DNA from: Epiperipatus broadwayi
Taxonomy: Eukaryota; Onychophora; Udeonychophora; Euonychophora; Peripatidae
Length of the DNA stretch: 64,000 nucleotides
Reading direction: 5' to 3'
Assembly (NCBI GenBank): GCA_028023455.1
Contig: JAQFVV010012400.1
Location: 10,906,248 to 10,970,247 of the forward strand
Shown here piece by piece: positions 34,270 through 46,319 of the stretch. A program made the translations under genes and the position numbers. Within the stretch, counting starts at the first letter, position 1; every line of letters starts with the position of its first letter. A model generated the notes under the pieces. It was not told the DNA's origin, ran no database searches, and worked only from the letters and a program-made list of their open reading frames with translations.

Positions 34270-36310
34270 TATATATATGTGTGTAGTTTTTGTAGTTCTT
34301 TACACTTGAGAAGTCTGCTTGTAGCAATGAAACCTTTGGTTGTGTTTTAATATTATTTTTATGCAGGTCTGGTTGAATTTTGGATTTGGGGTAGTTTTGA
34401 TTAATTCATTATGTACATTTCAGAAATGTAATGTGCCTGGTACATTTCTGAAGTGTACCAAACAGGCCAGGTTGTTCCAAACATTTCTTCTTTTTTTTTT
34501 AATTTTTCAATTGTGTATTTCTTACATTATAGCTTCGTTAACTTAAATATACTTTATCTCAGAAATTTTTGAATTATTTATGTAATATTAAAATCTTTTG
34601 TTTAATTTATTTAAAATCTTAAAAAAAAAAAAAAAAAGTTAAATCAAGCAATTAAAAAAAAAAACAGCTTTTTCGTAGGCTGGGTATAAACTTGTATATA
34701 TATAATGTTCTATTATGTATTAAACTAAAGTCATATTCCATATGTTACTGAAAAAAGTTTCTTTTTTTTTTTTGATGATCATAATATGATTATTTATTTT
34801 TAAATAATCTATTTAGGTTTTATCTTACTGTGTATATGAAAAGAATTACATTTACTTTTATTTTGCATTAATATTTTTATAAAAGTACAGTTCTTTAAAT
34901 ATAAATTCAATAAATTTGTACTAATGATTCCTCCCTCCCCCCTCTCATATCTGGAAACTTTGTCTAATTGCTGTTCCTCTCTTTTTGACATCTAACATGA
35001 AGCTTTGATTGTGGTATGTCAAAAATTCTTACAGTTATTGCATAAATGATGTTACTAAAATATATATTTGTTAGGGGCAGAAGTATAAATTTATACAAAC
35101 AAGATGATTTAGATTTTAAACCTTATTAAGCAAAATATAAAAAATAACAATGGCTTCAGCTAGCATAGTATAAACAAAAAGATGGCTTCTAGATATGTAG
35201 ATGAATTTCAATGCTTTTCCATGATGATAACCAATTTTCAGAGACTAATTTAGAGACTTTGTGGGAACTTCCATTTGGGATCCATTGATTATTTAGTCTT
35301 ACATCATTGGTGTTAGGATAGAGTGATGTACCACTAGCAGTTTATTTCAGATTCATATATTATTTTATTTTCTCATAACTATTAATATTTATAGTTGCAA
35401 TATTAAATAAAAAATTTCTGTATGAGTAAAATTTTTTGATTTATATCTCAGTCAAATGATTAATTTTTTCACTCGTTTTATTAACTATGAAAATAAAGTC
35501 CTGGATTTGGTATTTATTATATCTTAATCTCATTTTGATTTATTCTGTTTTGCTTGAAATCCTATATTTTATTAAAGCCAATAATATATTTCCACTAGAA
35601 ATTTAGTTAACGTTTGAATACTTGTTTCAAATAAAAATTGTAATTTAATATATTTAAAAGCCTTCATAGATTCTACAATTATGTATTATTTGTTTTTCTC
35701 TTCTGAAAACAATTCAACAAAAAGTGATCCTATTATTTCAAGATTTGTAAGCGTTAAAAAGAAAATTAAAATTCACTTAACTTAAAAAAAATAGATATTT
35801 AGTAATATTATTTCTAAAATAATAAGTTTCATATATGAAAAGAACATAAAAAATGATTTAGAAGTCTGCTGTGAGTAGAGAGAAATATTATTCATTTAAT
35901 GAGAAAGAAAATTCACATCAAACATTTGGTTTTAGGAGCAGATGGAATTATAAAGCAAGTCAGAACGTCATTAGAAGTATCTTAGATCAGCAACAGAATG
36001 GTGATAAAAGAAAAAAAAAGAAAAAAAGGATTTTGATAATGTTATATACTATAATGTATAATTAAATCCAACTACTATAGAGTCATCAAACATTACTCTA
36101 TTTTAGAAGTATATTTGAATTTATTAAACTATGGTGAAAATACTTAAACTATTATAATATAAATATTTGGTTCTTGAAGCCATTGAAATGTTGAATGTGT
36201 CAAACGTTTTAGAACATAAATCCATTGCCATATATATTCATGTCCAGTGGAATTTATATTCTACACACATACACACACACACACATATATATATATATAG
36301 GTATAAACAT
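34270..36310. other. AT-rich DNA, no gene supported
   Basis: Contains A runs (34620-34637) and a T run near 34760, and small ORFs without domains (34340-34546, 34809-34991, 35871-36065). The part at 35210-35310 has weak resemblance to the fold-back family but cannot be aligned by eye. Confidence 0.4.
36261..36299. repeat. (CA)n(TA)n microsatellite
   Basis: A short CA run passing into a TA run. Confidence 0.9.
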
Positions 36311-36312
36311 GA

Positions 36313-36424
36313 CTTATATATCAATAAATGCAAAGAATAGAATAGATCCATTCAAGGGTTGAATGCCTGAAACCATTGAGAAATAGATGATCCAATCCAT
36401 TCATTCTATTTATTGACATATGAG
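36313..36424. mobile_element. short inverted-repeat element
   Basis: TATATCAATAAATGCAAAGAA...GATCCA at the left pairs, with mismatches, with GGATTGGATCATC-like sequence whose complement ends TTATTGACATA at the right. The arms are about 35 bp and the loop about 40 bp. GAATGAATGGAT in the arm resembles the inner arm of the 6.5 kb element. Confidence 0.55.
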
Positions 36425-36471
36425 TGTTTATATATAATTCTGGAGATATTATGACTAAATTTAATATATAT

Positions 36472-36580
36472 GTCTTGCATTGGTGGTCGAGAGGTCAGCG
36501 CGACTGCCTTGCACTTGCAGGCAGTTGCCCGGGTTGCGGGTTCATGTCCCGGCCGATGCTATGACACTTAAAAAAAAAAA
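36472..36580 (+). mobile_element. tRNA-derived SINE with perfect 15-bp target duplication
   Basis: The head TCTTGCATTGGTGGTCGAG has its A-box TGGTCGAGAGG at 36484-36494 and B-box GGTTCATGTCC at 36539-36549, followed by CGGCCGATGCTATGACACTT and poly-A. It is flanked by AAATTTAATATATAT at 36457-36471 and 36581-36595. The perfect duplication implies recent insertion. The variable-arm-like segment CTTGCAGGCAGTTGCC points to a type II tRNA ancestor. Confidence 0.9.
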
Positions 36581-36599
36581 AAATTTAATATATATATAA

Positions 36600-37153
36600 A
36601 AGAAAATTTGTCATAGGTTTAAGACAATTATATTCTTTTCCGTGCAGCCATCTTTTTGATTTTTTTCTCAATTCTTAAAACTAGCAGTGAAATCCAATGG
36701 TAAAAAAAACTCTTCTTATGAGAGTTATTAATTTTATCTTTAATATAATTCTCTTTCTAATCAGTTATCTTAAATTTGTTTTCTTCATTAGTGAACCATT
36801 TGTTTTATGCCAATATTATCAATAGCAGCCATTTACAAATAAGTAAAGCTATTCTAACTTCAGTAGAAAAGCAAACAAACATAAAAAGACAACAAAAAAG
36901 AATAGAACATTAAAAATGAATCTTGTGATTACCAAGTGAACCAATTTATGAACTATAAACATCTCCACATATAGCACATGTAATGACTTTGCTCTAAGTT
37001 CTTGATATCTTGTTATCCTGCATTTATGTTCTTTGATTATAAATTTTACATTTTGGAAGGCATCAATGTATTGTGTACTCATTATATTATGCCCATTATA
37101 TTACACTATTATTTACATCATACCAATGAAAGCAATTGATAATGAACATTTTA

Positions 37154-37155
<2 letters not shown>
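36600..37155. other. AT-rich DNA, nothing recognised
   Basis: The minus ORF at 36849-37082 lacks any domain. No other signal. Confidence 0.45.

Positions 37156-37156
<1 letters not shown>

Positions 37157-37228
<72 letters not shown>
37157..37228. repeat. two long (AT)n tracts separated by TTAGC
   Basis: Two AT tracts of about 32 and 34 bp, each preceded by the word TTAGC. A third TTAGC-like word (TATTAGCATGC) closes the array. The pattern suggests duplication of one TTAGC(AT)n unit. Confidence 0.9.
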
Positions 37229-37229
<1 letters not shown>

Positions 37230-37230
<1 letters not shown>

Positions 37231-39740
37231 CATGCATTTGTAGTAATCTCTGACATTTTGATTTGATTTGAAAGTTTATTTCTATATTATTTAGTAAAAA
37301 CAGTCTGAATTTTTTTAAGAAAAGTGATTGATATTAATATTGAATTGGATTTTTGATTAGATCATTAAAAATATTAGATACATATCTAACATTGGCTAAA
37401 AAAAATGTTAATAAATAAATAGACAGAATAAACTTTTTTTCTTAGTCAACATTAGTTTTCAGCAACTAATTAAAAACAAGATAAGAAAAAGAATAACTTC
37501 AAACATTAGATACATTTTTATCCAACTCATACTTTCATATATTACTTCTTCTTGGACACAAATTGAATTCAAAAGTTAAAATTTAAGTTATTTAATTTTT
37601 TTTACTATGTTTTATAACTATAATTTCATAATTTTATATCTTCAATGAGATTTTAAAATGAGATGTTAACGATGGTATTTATCAAAATGAATTATAAAGT
37701 TCTTTGAATCACTATTATATTTTTTTATATTTTGAACTTAACCAATAATCACCAAATAGTGTATATCTTGGCCAATGCAGGTACAACATTTATACAATGA
37801 ATGTGAATTACACACAATCTGAAGATATTTAAATGTTCACTCCAGGATGGACAGCGACAAAAAATATAGTCAATAGAAGTATATATGTGGTGTCTTTTAT
37901 CATTTCTTTAACAATTTTTGAAAACATGTTTCAAGGCTTTAGAAAAATTAATTATTTACAATTTTTTAAAACTTTCAAATGTGTCTATTTAAATAATTCA
38001 ATCTTATTTATTTTCTTAGCTAATATTTTTTTAATTGAATTAATAAAATCTTAATAAAATCTAAAAAAAAATGATTTGTACATACACATGCTTATCTTAT
38101 TATCTTCGTTTCATTCTTTGTTTAAGTATGGCAATCCATAGAAGCAATATTAATTTTTACTAAATCAGCAATTCTTCCAGATGTGAAAATAATTTTGTTC
38201 ATGCATAATCAATATTTGTATTTGTATATTACTTTTTATACCATACATGCATAATATTATATTCCAAGACATTTTATTAAATTCTTCAAATGTATGCATT
38301 TTTCTCACAGTTTATGTACATGAGAAATGCTGACTTGTAGCATGCTTCAAATTGATCATTGGTCAGTAATTAATGATTCTTCAATGTGAGGAAGGTATGC
38401 ATCCATTTTTTTATCATAAATATAAAAATATATTAAGAAGACTATAAAAAAACTACATATGAAATTGAAGGATGAGATAAGAAAATTTGTTTAGATAATA
38501 TGAAGAAAAAAATTATGAGTTGAAATTACCTGAATAAAAAACTCAAACAAAAGAGCTATTATAGGTTAATGAGAAAACTTGTTTAACCTCAGGGTTAATA
38601 ATTTCTTGCCAACATCAAAGGTTAAAAGTTATCTCTGTTTACATGTATATAATCTAATTTTTATTCTTTATTAAAATAACAATCCATGTAAATATATAAT
38701 TCATTCTATATACATTGTCCTAATAATTTTGACAAGTTCATAAATATATTACAGCTTATCAAATATATATAACATTGATAGTATAAACTTATTCACAAAA
38801 CTATTAAATCTCAAAATGTTATTATGATAATTTATAAATCAGATTCTTAAAGAATCATTGAAATAAATTTGCAAATAATGCTTAATTTCTTGTATCAATG
38901 TAAATCTATTCATTAATTTTTATTTGTTCAATGAATTAGCATTGATACAAAAAAGTGCTATTTTGAAGTTCATTTAACTGATTTTTTTTTCAAATCTGAC
39001 TTGTGAATTATCATATTGACATTTACAAACTTAGTTGTTCTATGAATAGATGATCAATGTATACCTACTTAATATAAAAATAAAATGTTTTAAAAAAGAT
39101 AATATGAATATAAATTTCTTTTACAGCTAGTCTTTCTTCACCAACTCTTTCTACTTTTGACTTTCTTTGAAGAATTCTGATAAAATTTCAGATTAGCTGC
39201 TTGTCATTCAGTAACATAATCTGATCATTTTCTATGAAATCTTCCTCTTTAGTTTGTATCAAATTAGAACTTTTAGTTTTAATCACTATTCAGTCTATAT
39301 AGTCAACATTACTACAATGATTTATTTTACAACTAATTAAATCTATTAGGGTGATAAAGACCTTTATGATTTCTGATTAGCTTTTAAAGCTATTTTCATG
39401 GATATACCTGCATTTTTTTACACTTTCCAGTATTTTTTAATATATCATAACATCACTGGGATAGAATTATGATATTTAAAATATAAAGTTACTGATTTCA
39501 TATCATGACTATATAATTACACAAGTGGTTAGTTTGAAATCAAAATTTTAATTTTTTTAAAACTACTCAAGTTATTTTGTGTTTGTAAAAAGGGGTTAAA
39601 TATGCCTGCCAGATTGATTGGTTTTATCTTTTAATCCCATGTTCTCATTAGTAAATGAAAGAGCCAGAAACTAATCTAGTGATGGGGATTATACTTTATT
39701 ACCATCTCGTAACCACTGATTATTCAAGATCACAATACAT
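37230..39740. other. AT-rich DNA, no gene supported
   Basis: The plus ORF at 37833-38054 shows no domain. Between 39600 and 39740 the words GAGCCAGAAACTAATCTAG and GGGGATTATA resemble the fold-back family loop and arm, so the hAT element at 39751 may have inserted into an old copy. Confidence 0.4.
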
Positions 39741-39750
39741 GGCACTAGAG

Positions 39751-40202
39751 CAGTGGTCTTCAACCTTTTCACACCTGCGGACCGGTAAAAATAATGATAA
39801 GGTTTCGCGGCCCAGCAGAAGTCTATAGATAAATTTTCTTAAAGATATAAACTGCTTAGCCTTAGGTGAGCATAATTGTTATAACTGATCAAAACAACAA
39901 TGTTAAATATATAAAATGCAGTTATATATACATATGGAGTTTGTATAATAAAAAACTTTTTTTTTAAATTTTGAATTTTTTTAGAAAAGTAATAAAAAAT
40001 TTAATTCTATCCCCCCCATAAACATCTGTGATAACTAGAAAAACAAATTAATTTATGTATGATTGATTAGATTTTGTTTTCCTTCTGTTTCTTTTTTTTA
40101 ATTGGGTAAAAATTACAACCTTTCCTGCCAATCTACCGGCAGACCGGTAATAAACTTTTGCGGCCCAGCACCGGTCTGCGACCCAAGGGTTGAAGAACAC
40201 TA
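39751..40202. mobile_element. non-autonomous hAT element (MITE) with 8-bp target duplication
   Basis: The left end CAGTGGTCTTCAACCTTTTC and the right end, whose complement reads TAGTGTTCTTCAACCCTTGG, are terminal inverted repeats. Both are followed inward by a GGACCGG/AGACCGG...GGCCC block. The flanks are CACTAGAG (39743-39750) and CACTAGAA (40203-40210), an 8-bp duplication with one change, as expected for hAT. The interior is AT-rich and has no transposase. The CAGTGGTTCTCAACC-type end is known from hAT families in many animals. The ORF at 40102-40314 merely crosses the right end. Confidence 0.9.
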
Positions 40203-40210
40203 CACTAGAA

Positions 40211-41335
40211 GAGCAGAAAAAAAAGATTACTTTTCTTTAACATTTTACCTTATTCTAAAATCTAAATTTGTATTAACTCTTGTCTTAATTATCTGCTCTC
40301 TATTTCACATATAACTATGCACCAAACAGATGGGCATTTAGCAAATTTCTTTATCAACCGTAACTTTGATGAAGCACAAATCCTAATCTTAGTAAAAGTT
40401 CATTTAATTAATGCAGTGTTTAATTTTCAGCCTATATTTTTATCATCAGTGCACAGATATTTTATTTAAAAAACTAAGCTGCCCATTAATTCATCCAAAT
40501 TTTTTATAATGTCAATTTTGCATAATCATATTCTTTCACTCACCAAATCTATTTAAATGACTTACTTTTTCTCTATTGTAATTCCATTCTTACCAAAAAT
40601 GATTCTTACCTAACTCATAAAAACATAGGAAAGATAACATTATTTTGTGAAAGAAAAAACCCCATATGGAATTAAATTTAATATTGAATTTGGGCTGAAA
40701 GAGTTGGACTATGCTACTTTAGGGAATAGATCTAATATCTTATCTTTATAGTTAGAAATATAAATAATTATTATTGTGTGATCTTAAATTTAGAATTTTG
40801 AAAAGGCATGTGACATATGTTTGCCCAAAAGTCAAGTTGAGAAAAGCAGTATTATTTAAGTGATCAAACTGGGATCATTTAAACTATATTTGACAAAGAT
40901 TTGATCCAAAAACTAAATAAATATGCCATTGTGTGACATCAGCTATTATTATAACAATTAGCTGCCTCAAATGATGATTATCTTTTGATCATATGAATGA
41001 CATTCTGTCGGTTCCTAATACTTTCTGTGCAGTAGAGAAAAGTAGTTAATTATTAATTTCACTATGGGCTTTGTTTGTCAACATAACCATTACCAATATT
41101 ATCTTTTTATCACTTTATCCACTCAAAATGAAACAATCAAATGGCTTTATTGTTTGGAAGTTCAAAACAAGTTTGAACCTCAGAAATAACTGAATTAAGC
41201 TCTTACCCATGGATATTGGGTCTATTATTCTACTTCTATACCAACTATTCATAGTGAGGAATAAGACATAAAAATAAAACAATTAGAAGACAGTTAAGAT
41301 AACAAAAAAGACCATTTTTTAAATAAAAGATTACT
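40211..41335. other. AT-rich DNA, nothing recognised
   Basis: No gene, RNA gene or repeat could be supported. Confidence 0.45.
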
Positions 41336-41339
41336 AAAT

Positions 41340-41665
41340 CAATGTGGGCTTTGAATGTTCCGTCATCAGATTTTCAATGAAATGGATGGCTGAAGAGTTG
41401 TGGGTTGGAGTAGTTTGAAGCCTGTTCATTAAAGTATGAAGATTGGCTATCTTAATATAAAGCTGAGCATTGATTGTATATATGTATGAGGATAGTAATC
41501 TGGACCAACTGGTGATTGCTGGTTTGGCATGAAATATGCATATTGGTGATTATTTATCTTTTCAACATGTGTATGATCAGGTGAGTCAGCAATATGAGAT
41601 AGCATGGAGAGCTGAGGGTCGTGTGAAAGTCTGAGTTCGAATCCCTTATATATTAAATCAAAGAA
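41340..41665 (+). mobile_element. hammerhead repeat, plus copy, single partial unit
   Basis: Runs from GGGCTTTGAATGTTCC through ATCAGATTTTCAATG, GGATGGCTGAAGAGTTG, GCCTGTTCATTAAAG, the hammerhead and GTCAGCAATATGAGATAGC to GAGTTCGAATCCCTTATATA. The last part is a near-perfect pol III B-box (GGTTCGAATCC consensus). The 5' third of the unit is missing. Confidence 0.85.
41491..41553 (+). ncRNA. hammerhead ribozyme-like motif with one core change
   Basis: CCAA, CUGGUGA (A6 to G), stem II with U-U, U-A, G-C, C-G and U-G pairs, GAAA, UAUGCAUA (stem III), UUGG and an outer stem I helix GAUAGUAAUC-like with GAUUAUU. Only position A6 departs from the required core, but that residue is essential. Confidence 0.7.
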
Positions 41666-41669
41666 GGTG

Positions 41670-42540
41670 AAACTCAGTGTATATTTTAGATGACTACAAA
41701 GATATAATCAATATTTAAAATATATTAAACCTAGAAATGGTATCTCAGGTTTACAATATTTATATTCATTAGTGTGAGCCTGTAAGCAGTAGAATCAATT
41801 ACTATGTATATACATAATTAGAAGTAGTCATTATATTATTACTGCCCACTATTAAACTATAACACTACTGTCACCGAAAGTGGAGATAATTTCTATTCAC
41901 ATTTAAGATTTTACAAGTCAGTAAATCTAACATGGCTAAAGCAGATATATAATAATTATTGTTTGCCCTGTTAAAAGCTGTCAGACGATTCGATTTTTTT
42001 TTTTTTCTATACAGTTCTTGTATTGAATTCCGTCTCTATCAGAGTAAAAATTGCAGACCAATCTCATTAACTATACATCTATTATATGAATGTATCCATA
42101 GATTAAACTCATTATAAAAGTACATTAGATTGAAAATAAATGCAAGCTTTATAATCAAAAGGGTTATATTTACTATATATGCTCGTAATGATACTCAGTT
42201 GTTTTAGGTTCCTAGTTTTTTGTTTTTTTTTTATGACTGAAGATTCTTAATAAAATACCTGTATATAGTTACAGAAAATGGTCTATATTGTACATACTAA
42301 TAGAAAAGCGAACAATTATTTGTGGCATATCAATAAATATTAATATTATATTTTTATATACAAATTGATATTTGCAAGGAAATAAAGTCATTTATCACGT
42401 AACTTAAATTTAATAAGCTTGTATTACAAATGTTATATAATAGATTGACATGTATATACGTACACACACTCATGTATATATAAACTTAATTCTTTCTAGG
42501 GAATTTAGAAAATTTTCACTTATACTTAATTTTCAAATAT
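41670..42540. other. AT-rich DNA, nothing recognised
   Basis: No supported feature before the less AT-rich island. Confidence 0.45.
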
Positions 42541-42555
42541 TTTTTATTGTGCAGA

Positions 42556-42784
42556 AAAGCAGCAAGCTGAATTTTGAACCAACGAGTTATTGTAAATATC
42601 CGCTGAATGGAAAGTGATTCTGAAAAGCCGTTTTTGAGCGGAAGAGCAATAATAGACCAAAGTAAATAGTACATTGAATCTAAATTTGTATCAAAAATGA
42701 ATCTGAAGGATTAGCCTTGTTGTTCCCGATAAACAATGATCTTTACGAGTATTGTTTGCTTATGTTTAGACAGCTCAATCAGGT
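42556..42784 (+). other. possible untranslated exon (acceptor and donor sites)
   Basis: A T-rich tract ending TTTTATTGTGCAG (to 42555) looks like a 3' splice site, and CAATCAG followed by GTGAGACTG (42785 on) looks like a strong 5' splice site. The sequence between is clearly less AT-rich than its surroundings but has stops in all frames, so it could only be an untranslated or non-coding exon. This is inference from composition and splice-site consensus alone. Confidence 0.25.
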
Positions 42785-42847
42785 GAGACTGCCACTAGGG
42801 GACTCTCATCAATCACCGCTTGCCAATAATTGAATACATGAAGTACT

Positions 42848-43201
42848 ATGATTACTCAGTTGGGTTCTCGAAACTTTTCTTCCTTCTATCCCGGGCATAC
42901 TTTTAACTTAGTGCTACGGTTTAGCAAAGGATCCTGGGAGCAGCTTAATTCATTGATGCGGACAAAAGCAGCATATCTTCTACCAGGTGCGAATGAAGAT
43001 GTCAAATTTGGCAGATATTGTGGCACCATAGAAAACATTCAAGCCCAACTCATTTGCATAGATGTTATAATAAAGAGCATATGGGAAACATTAATCTTTG
43101 TGCATAAAATAGACAGTTGTATTATATTTTATTTTATTATTTGCAAAAAAATTTATTTATTCTCTTTTAAATTTAACACAACTTTAAAAAAACTGAAGTA
43201 G
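42848..43201 (+). CDS. unrecognised open reading frame in the GC-richer island (117 aa)
   Basis: This is the longest ORF in the window that is not explained by a repeat. Its first 80 residues lie in DNA of about 43% G+C by eye, while the last 35 run into AT-rich DNA and become Phe/Ile/Lys-rich. A real exon, if any, would therefore end near 43100. The segment LLPGANEDVKFG followed by GTIENIQAQLICIDVIIKSI has a strand-then-helix pattern loosely like the end of a KH domain, but the GxxG loop of a KH fold is not visible upstream. Alternatives are a processed pseudogene or an ancient repeat. It is not claimed as a gene with a known function. Confidence 0.3.
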   Translation: MITQLGSRNFSSFYPGHTFNLVLRFSKGSWEQLNSLMRTKAAYLLPGANEDVKFGRYCGTIENIQAQLICIDVIIKSIWETLIFVHKIDSCIIFYFIICKKIYLFSFKFNTTLKKLK

Positions 43202-43204
43202 AAT

Positions 43205-44543
43205 TTATCATAAAATATTTAAAATTAATTGATCATTATAGCTAGTTAAAATATCTTTACAATATTTCATTAGCGTTTAATGTAAGATTTATGATAATGG
43301 GTTTCTTTTTAAACTCAGCTTGCTGACACGAGTTAGAGCAGCTTTAGTTTGTTCGTAGTCCTGTTAACATCTGATTTTTGATAGTATCCTGACCTTCTTA
43401 TTTAAGGTATGGATTGTGTAATATTATTTTGCATGGTTAGATATAGTTACATTATTACCTATTGTTTTGTGATCTGATTTTAAATTAGATCGGAACATCA
43501 AGATAGAAAAACGGTTGATTATATGAAAAGTAAATCATCCAGAAAGGTAACAGGTGGAGAGACGAAAGATGCTTTTTTTTTGTTATTGTTTTTAATTTTA
43601 AAAAATTTAGCGTTTTTTTTTTGTTTCAAAAAAAATAATAAAATTTTCCTTTTGAACTGAATCTTAATAAAGATGATTTATAGTTTAGATATAAATATAA
43701 AAAGGAATCATTTTTCTTTTAGCTAAAATTGGAAAGCGTAGTAGCATGTCCATCTTAACATTAGACAAAAACTATAAAGCATTACATTTTATCTCACATT
43801 AAAAAAGCTTATTGTTTACTAATTATGAATCTTCAATGTGTCTAGGCAAATAGGTGAACAAACAGTAAAAAAAAGGTATTTTCTTCACTTCATTTTTAAT
43901 CCTAAATATTAATATTAGAATTATTATTTAATAGTAAACTATTTTTTAGAATATGATTTTTGATACATATTATATACTGTATGAAATATATATATAATAT
44001 GTAAAGTATATACTGTATATATTGAAATGATTATATATCTATATGCAACCACATTACACACACGTGTATAAATATATTTATACGTAACATATCCATATAT
44101 GCCCATTACTTTATAAATACATATTCATGTATGTTTGTATATATATATATGTGTGTGTGTGCACGTTTTCACAATATTCACTTTAATCTGGATAATAAAT
44201 AAATACAATCTATATATAGTCCGGATGCTAAAATGTTTCTCAGAAACTAAAGTCAATTAATTATTATTAATATATATCTTCATGTGTATTTGTTATTCAA
44301 TTTCTTATGCTGTATCCTTGAAATTGTACAATCTTATATAGCTTAATTGCATAAATATTTACTTATTGGACGCGTTCACGCACATTTTAAATATCCTATT
44401 TTTATTTTTGCTTTTTTGAATCTAAAGAGTATTCATATTTTCAAAGTGCATAATATTTAATAAACTATACATCAAATAACAGTAAATAATATTAACATTT
44501 ACATTTTAAAAATTGATAATTTTAAATAGATAAAATTACTTCT
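43205..44543. other. AT-rich DNA, nothing recognised
   Basis: Starts at the edge of the island. Later parts contain (TA)n runs (43980-44035, 44140-44160). No gene. Confidence 0.45.
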
Positions 44544-44559
44544 AAACATTTATACTGCT

Positions 44560-44680
44560 GTCTTGCATTGGTGGTCGAGAGGTCAATGGGACTGTCTTGC
44601 ACTTGCAGGCAGTTGCCCGGGTTGCTGGTTCGCGTCCGGCCAATGCTATGACACTTAAAAAAAATAAAAGTAAAAAAAAA
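44560..44680 (+). mobile_element. tRNA-derived SINE with target duplication
   Basis: TCTTGCATTGGTGGTCGAGA head, B-box GGTTCGCGTCC and tail CAATGCTATGACACTT with an A-rich end (AAAAATAAAAGTA then poly-A). Flanked by AACATTTATACTGCT (ending 44559) and AACCTTTATACTGCT (44681-44695), one mismatch. Confidence 0.9.
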
Positions 44681-44699
44681 AACCTTTATACTGCTATGC

Positions 44700-46080
44700 G
44701 GTGATTGAATTTGCAGTTTCAAAAGTGTTAATATCAAAAAGAAAAAAAAACCTGGGTTTCTTTGTTACCTAGAATTCAGTTTTATACTTATTAACAAATA
44801 TATGCCTTTGGCTTAGATGGATGTATGCGTTAAGGATGTTTTCTCAGAGAGAACAGAAACTATGGATTAAAGAGACTCGATTATACTAGGAAGACCTTCA
44901 TTCTTTGTGAATCTTTAATTGCTAAAAATGATGGTGTTAAAATTTTTATTTTAGTCTTAATATATACTCATCTAAACAAATGCTCTACTCTGAAACTTTG
45001 TAATTCATAATGAGTCTCAATACTGAAATAATGCAACATTGAAATATAAATAAACTTTTTTTATATTTTTAAATATAACTAAACAAATATTAACATAAAT
45101 ATTCCACAAACTGAAAACCTGATTTTGCTAATGCTAAAGTAATTGTTAATTTTGAAAATGAAGTACAACATATTTCTGCCATATGGAAATCACTTATTTT
45201 CTCTTTCTTCTAATAAAGACTTGAAAACAATTAATGGTGAAACTGAAGAAAATAAACAATTTGTTAATTCACTCATTCTGAATGCTCAACTACTTCACAC
45301 TCAATCTCATTCTTTATCTCACACTCAATCTCATTACTATTTGAGATTTAACAATTTTTCTTTGAAAAGTTAACCTTGATAATGGCGGATGCTATTTCAT
45401 CAAATGTTGGATAGTAAGGAAAAATAAAACATGATTTAACCCCAAAAGTACTTTGTTTATTGCTACAATATATGTATCTTATATAATATTTTTAGGATGA
45501 TCATTTTGAGTGCAATCAATCTGTCAGTTTTCATTTTAAATCTTAGCTTGGGAAGAGTTAGCTTTCATGAGCTTCTGTTTTCAATTGAGTATTTTCTTAT
45601 TGAGTAATTATAAATGGATAATACACTTTAATAAATACATCAAGTAAATGAGAATGAACTGTGGAGATTGTAGAAGAATAAAAATTTCATAATACAACCA
45701 TATAATTTTAAGTCTTATTTTAAATAAAAGAGATTTAATTAATTTTCTAAAATTTATTTTTAACCATTTGCCAAGAAAATGCACTTTAGTCAATGGTAAA
45801 AAAACAAAAACAAAATGGAGTGTTAAAAATAATCTAATATCATGAATATTTTCAAAAATGAAGTAATTTTTATTGTAATTGAAAAATTGACTGAATTTGT
45901 GCAAAAATAGATTGCGAGACTATTGAATGGTCAAAAAAATTTTCATAACAAAAGCTTTGAATTTTCAAAAACCCCATTCTAATGCACTAATTTTTCAGAT
46001 AAAACATTTCACAGGTTCAACATCTAATGGTGTAAAACTTATCCACAAAGTGATGATTGTAATCAAATCCACCATTATTT
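44700..46080. other. AT-rich DNA, no gene supported
   Basis: The ORF at 45143-45373 includes a short CACACTCAATCTCATT duplication and no domain; the minus ORF at 45608-45904 is low complexity. Nothing else. Confidence 0.45.
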
Positions 46081-46081
46081 A

Positions 46082-46096
46082 ATATATATATATATA

Positions 46097-46164
<68 letters not shown>

Positions 46165-46178
46165 ATATTATATTATTT
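46082..46178. repeat. long (AT)n tract
   Basis: About 75 bp of nearly pure AT repeats with one GATAT interruption, then TTATA-type repeats. The longest AT tract in the window. Confidence 0.95.
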
Positions 46179-46319
46179 AAATATATAATTATTTATTTAG
46201 ATTATTATATTTTAATTTAATATTTGAATTTAAGAATGAAAATTAATTTTATATTTTTTTTTAAAATTGTAAAAAATAAATAGGGGATATATATATATAT
46301 ATAATAGCTTGATACTAAA

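Noticed and set aside
36849-37082. 77-codon minus ORF ending in a hydrophobic stretch, possible small membrane protein
   Set aside because: No start context, homolog or conserved pattern could be recognised; composition matches the background.
42848-43110. KH-domain assignment for the 117-codon ORF
   Set aside because: The strand-helix pattern near GTIENIQ is only suggestive and the GxxG signature loop is not visible, so no function was assigned.
45608-45904. 98-codon minus ORF
   Set aside because: Phe/Leu/Ile-rich composition expected from AT-rich DNA; no domain or signal.
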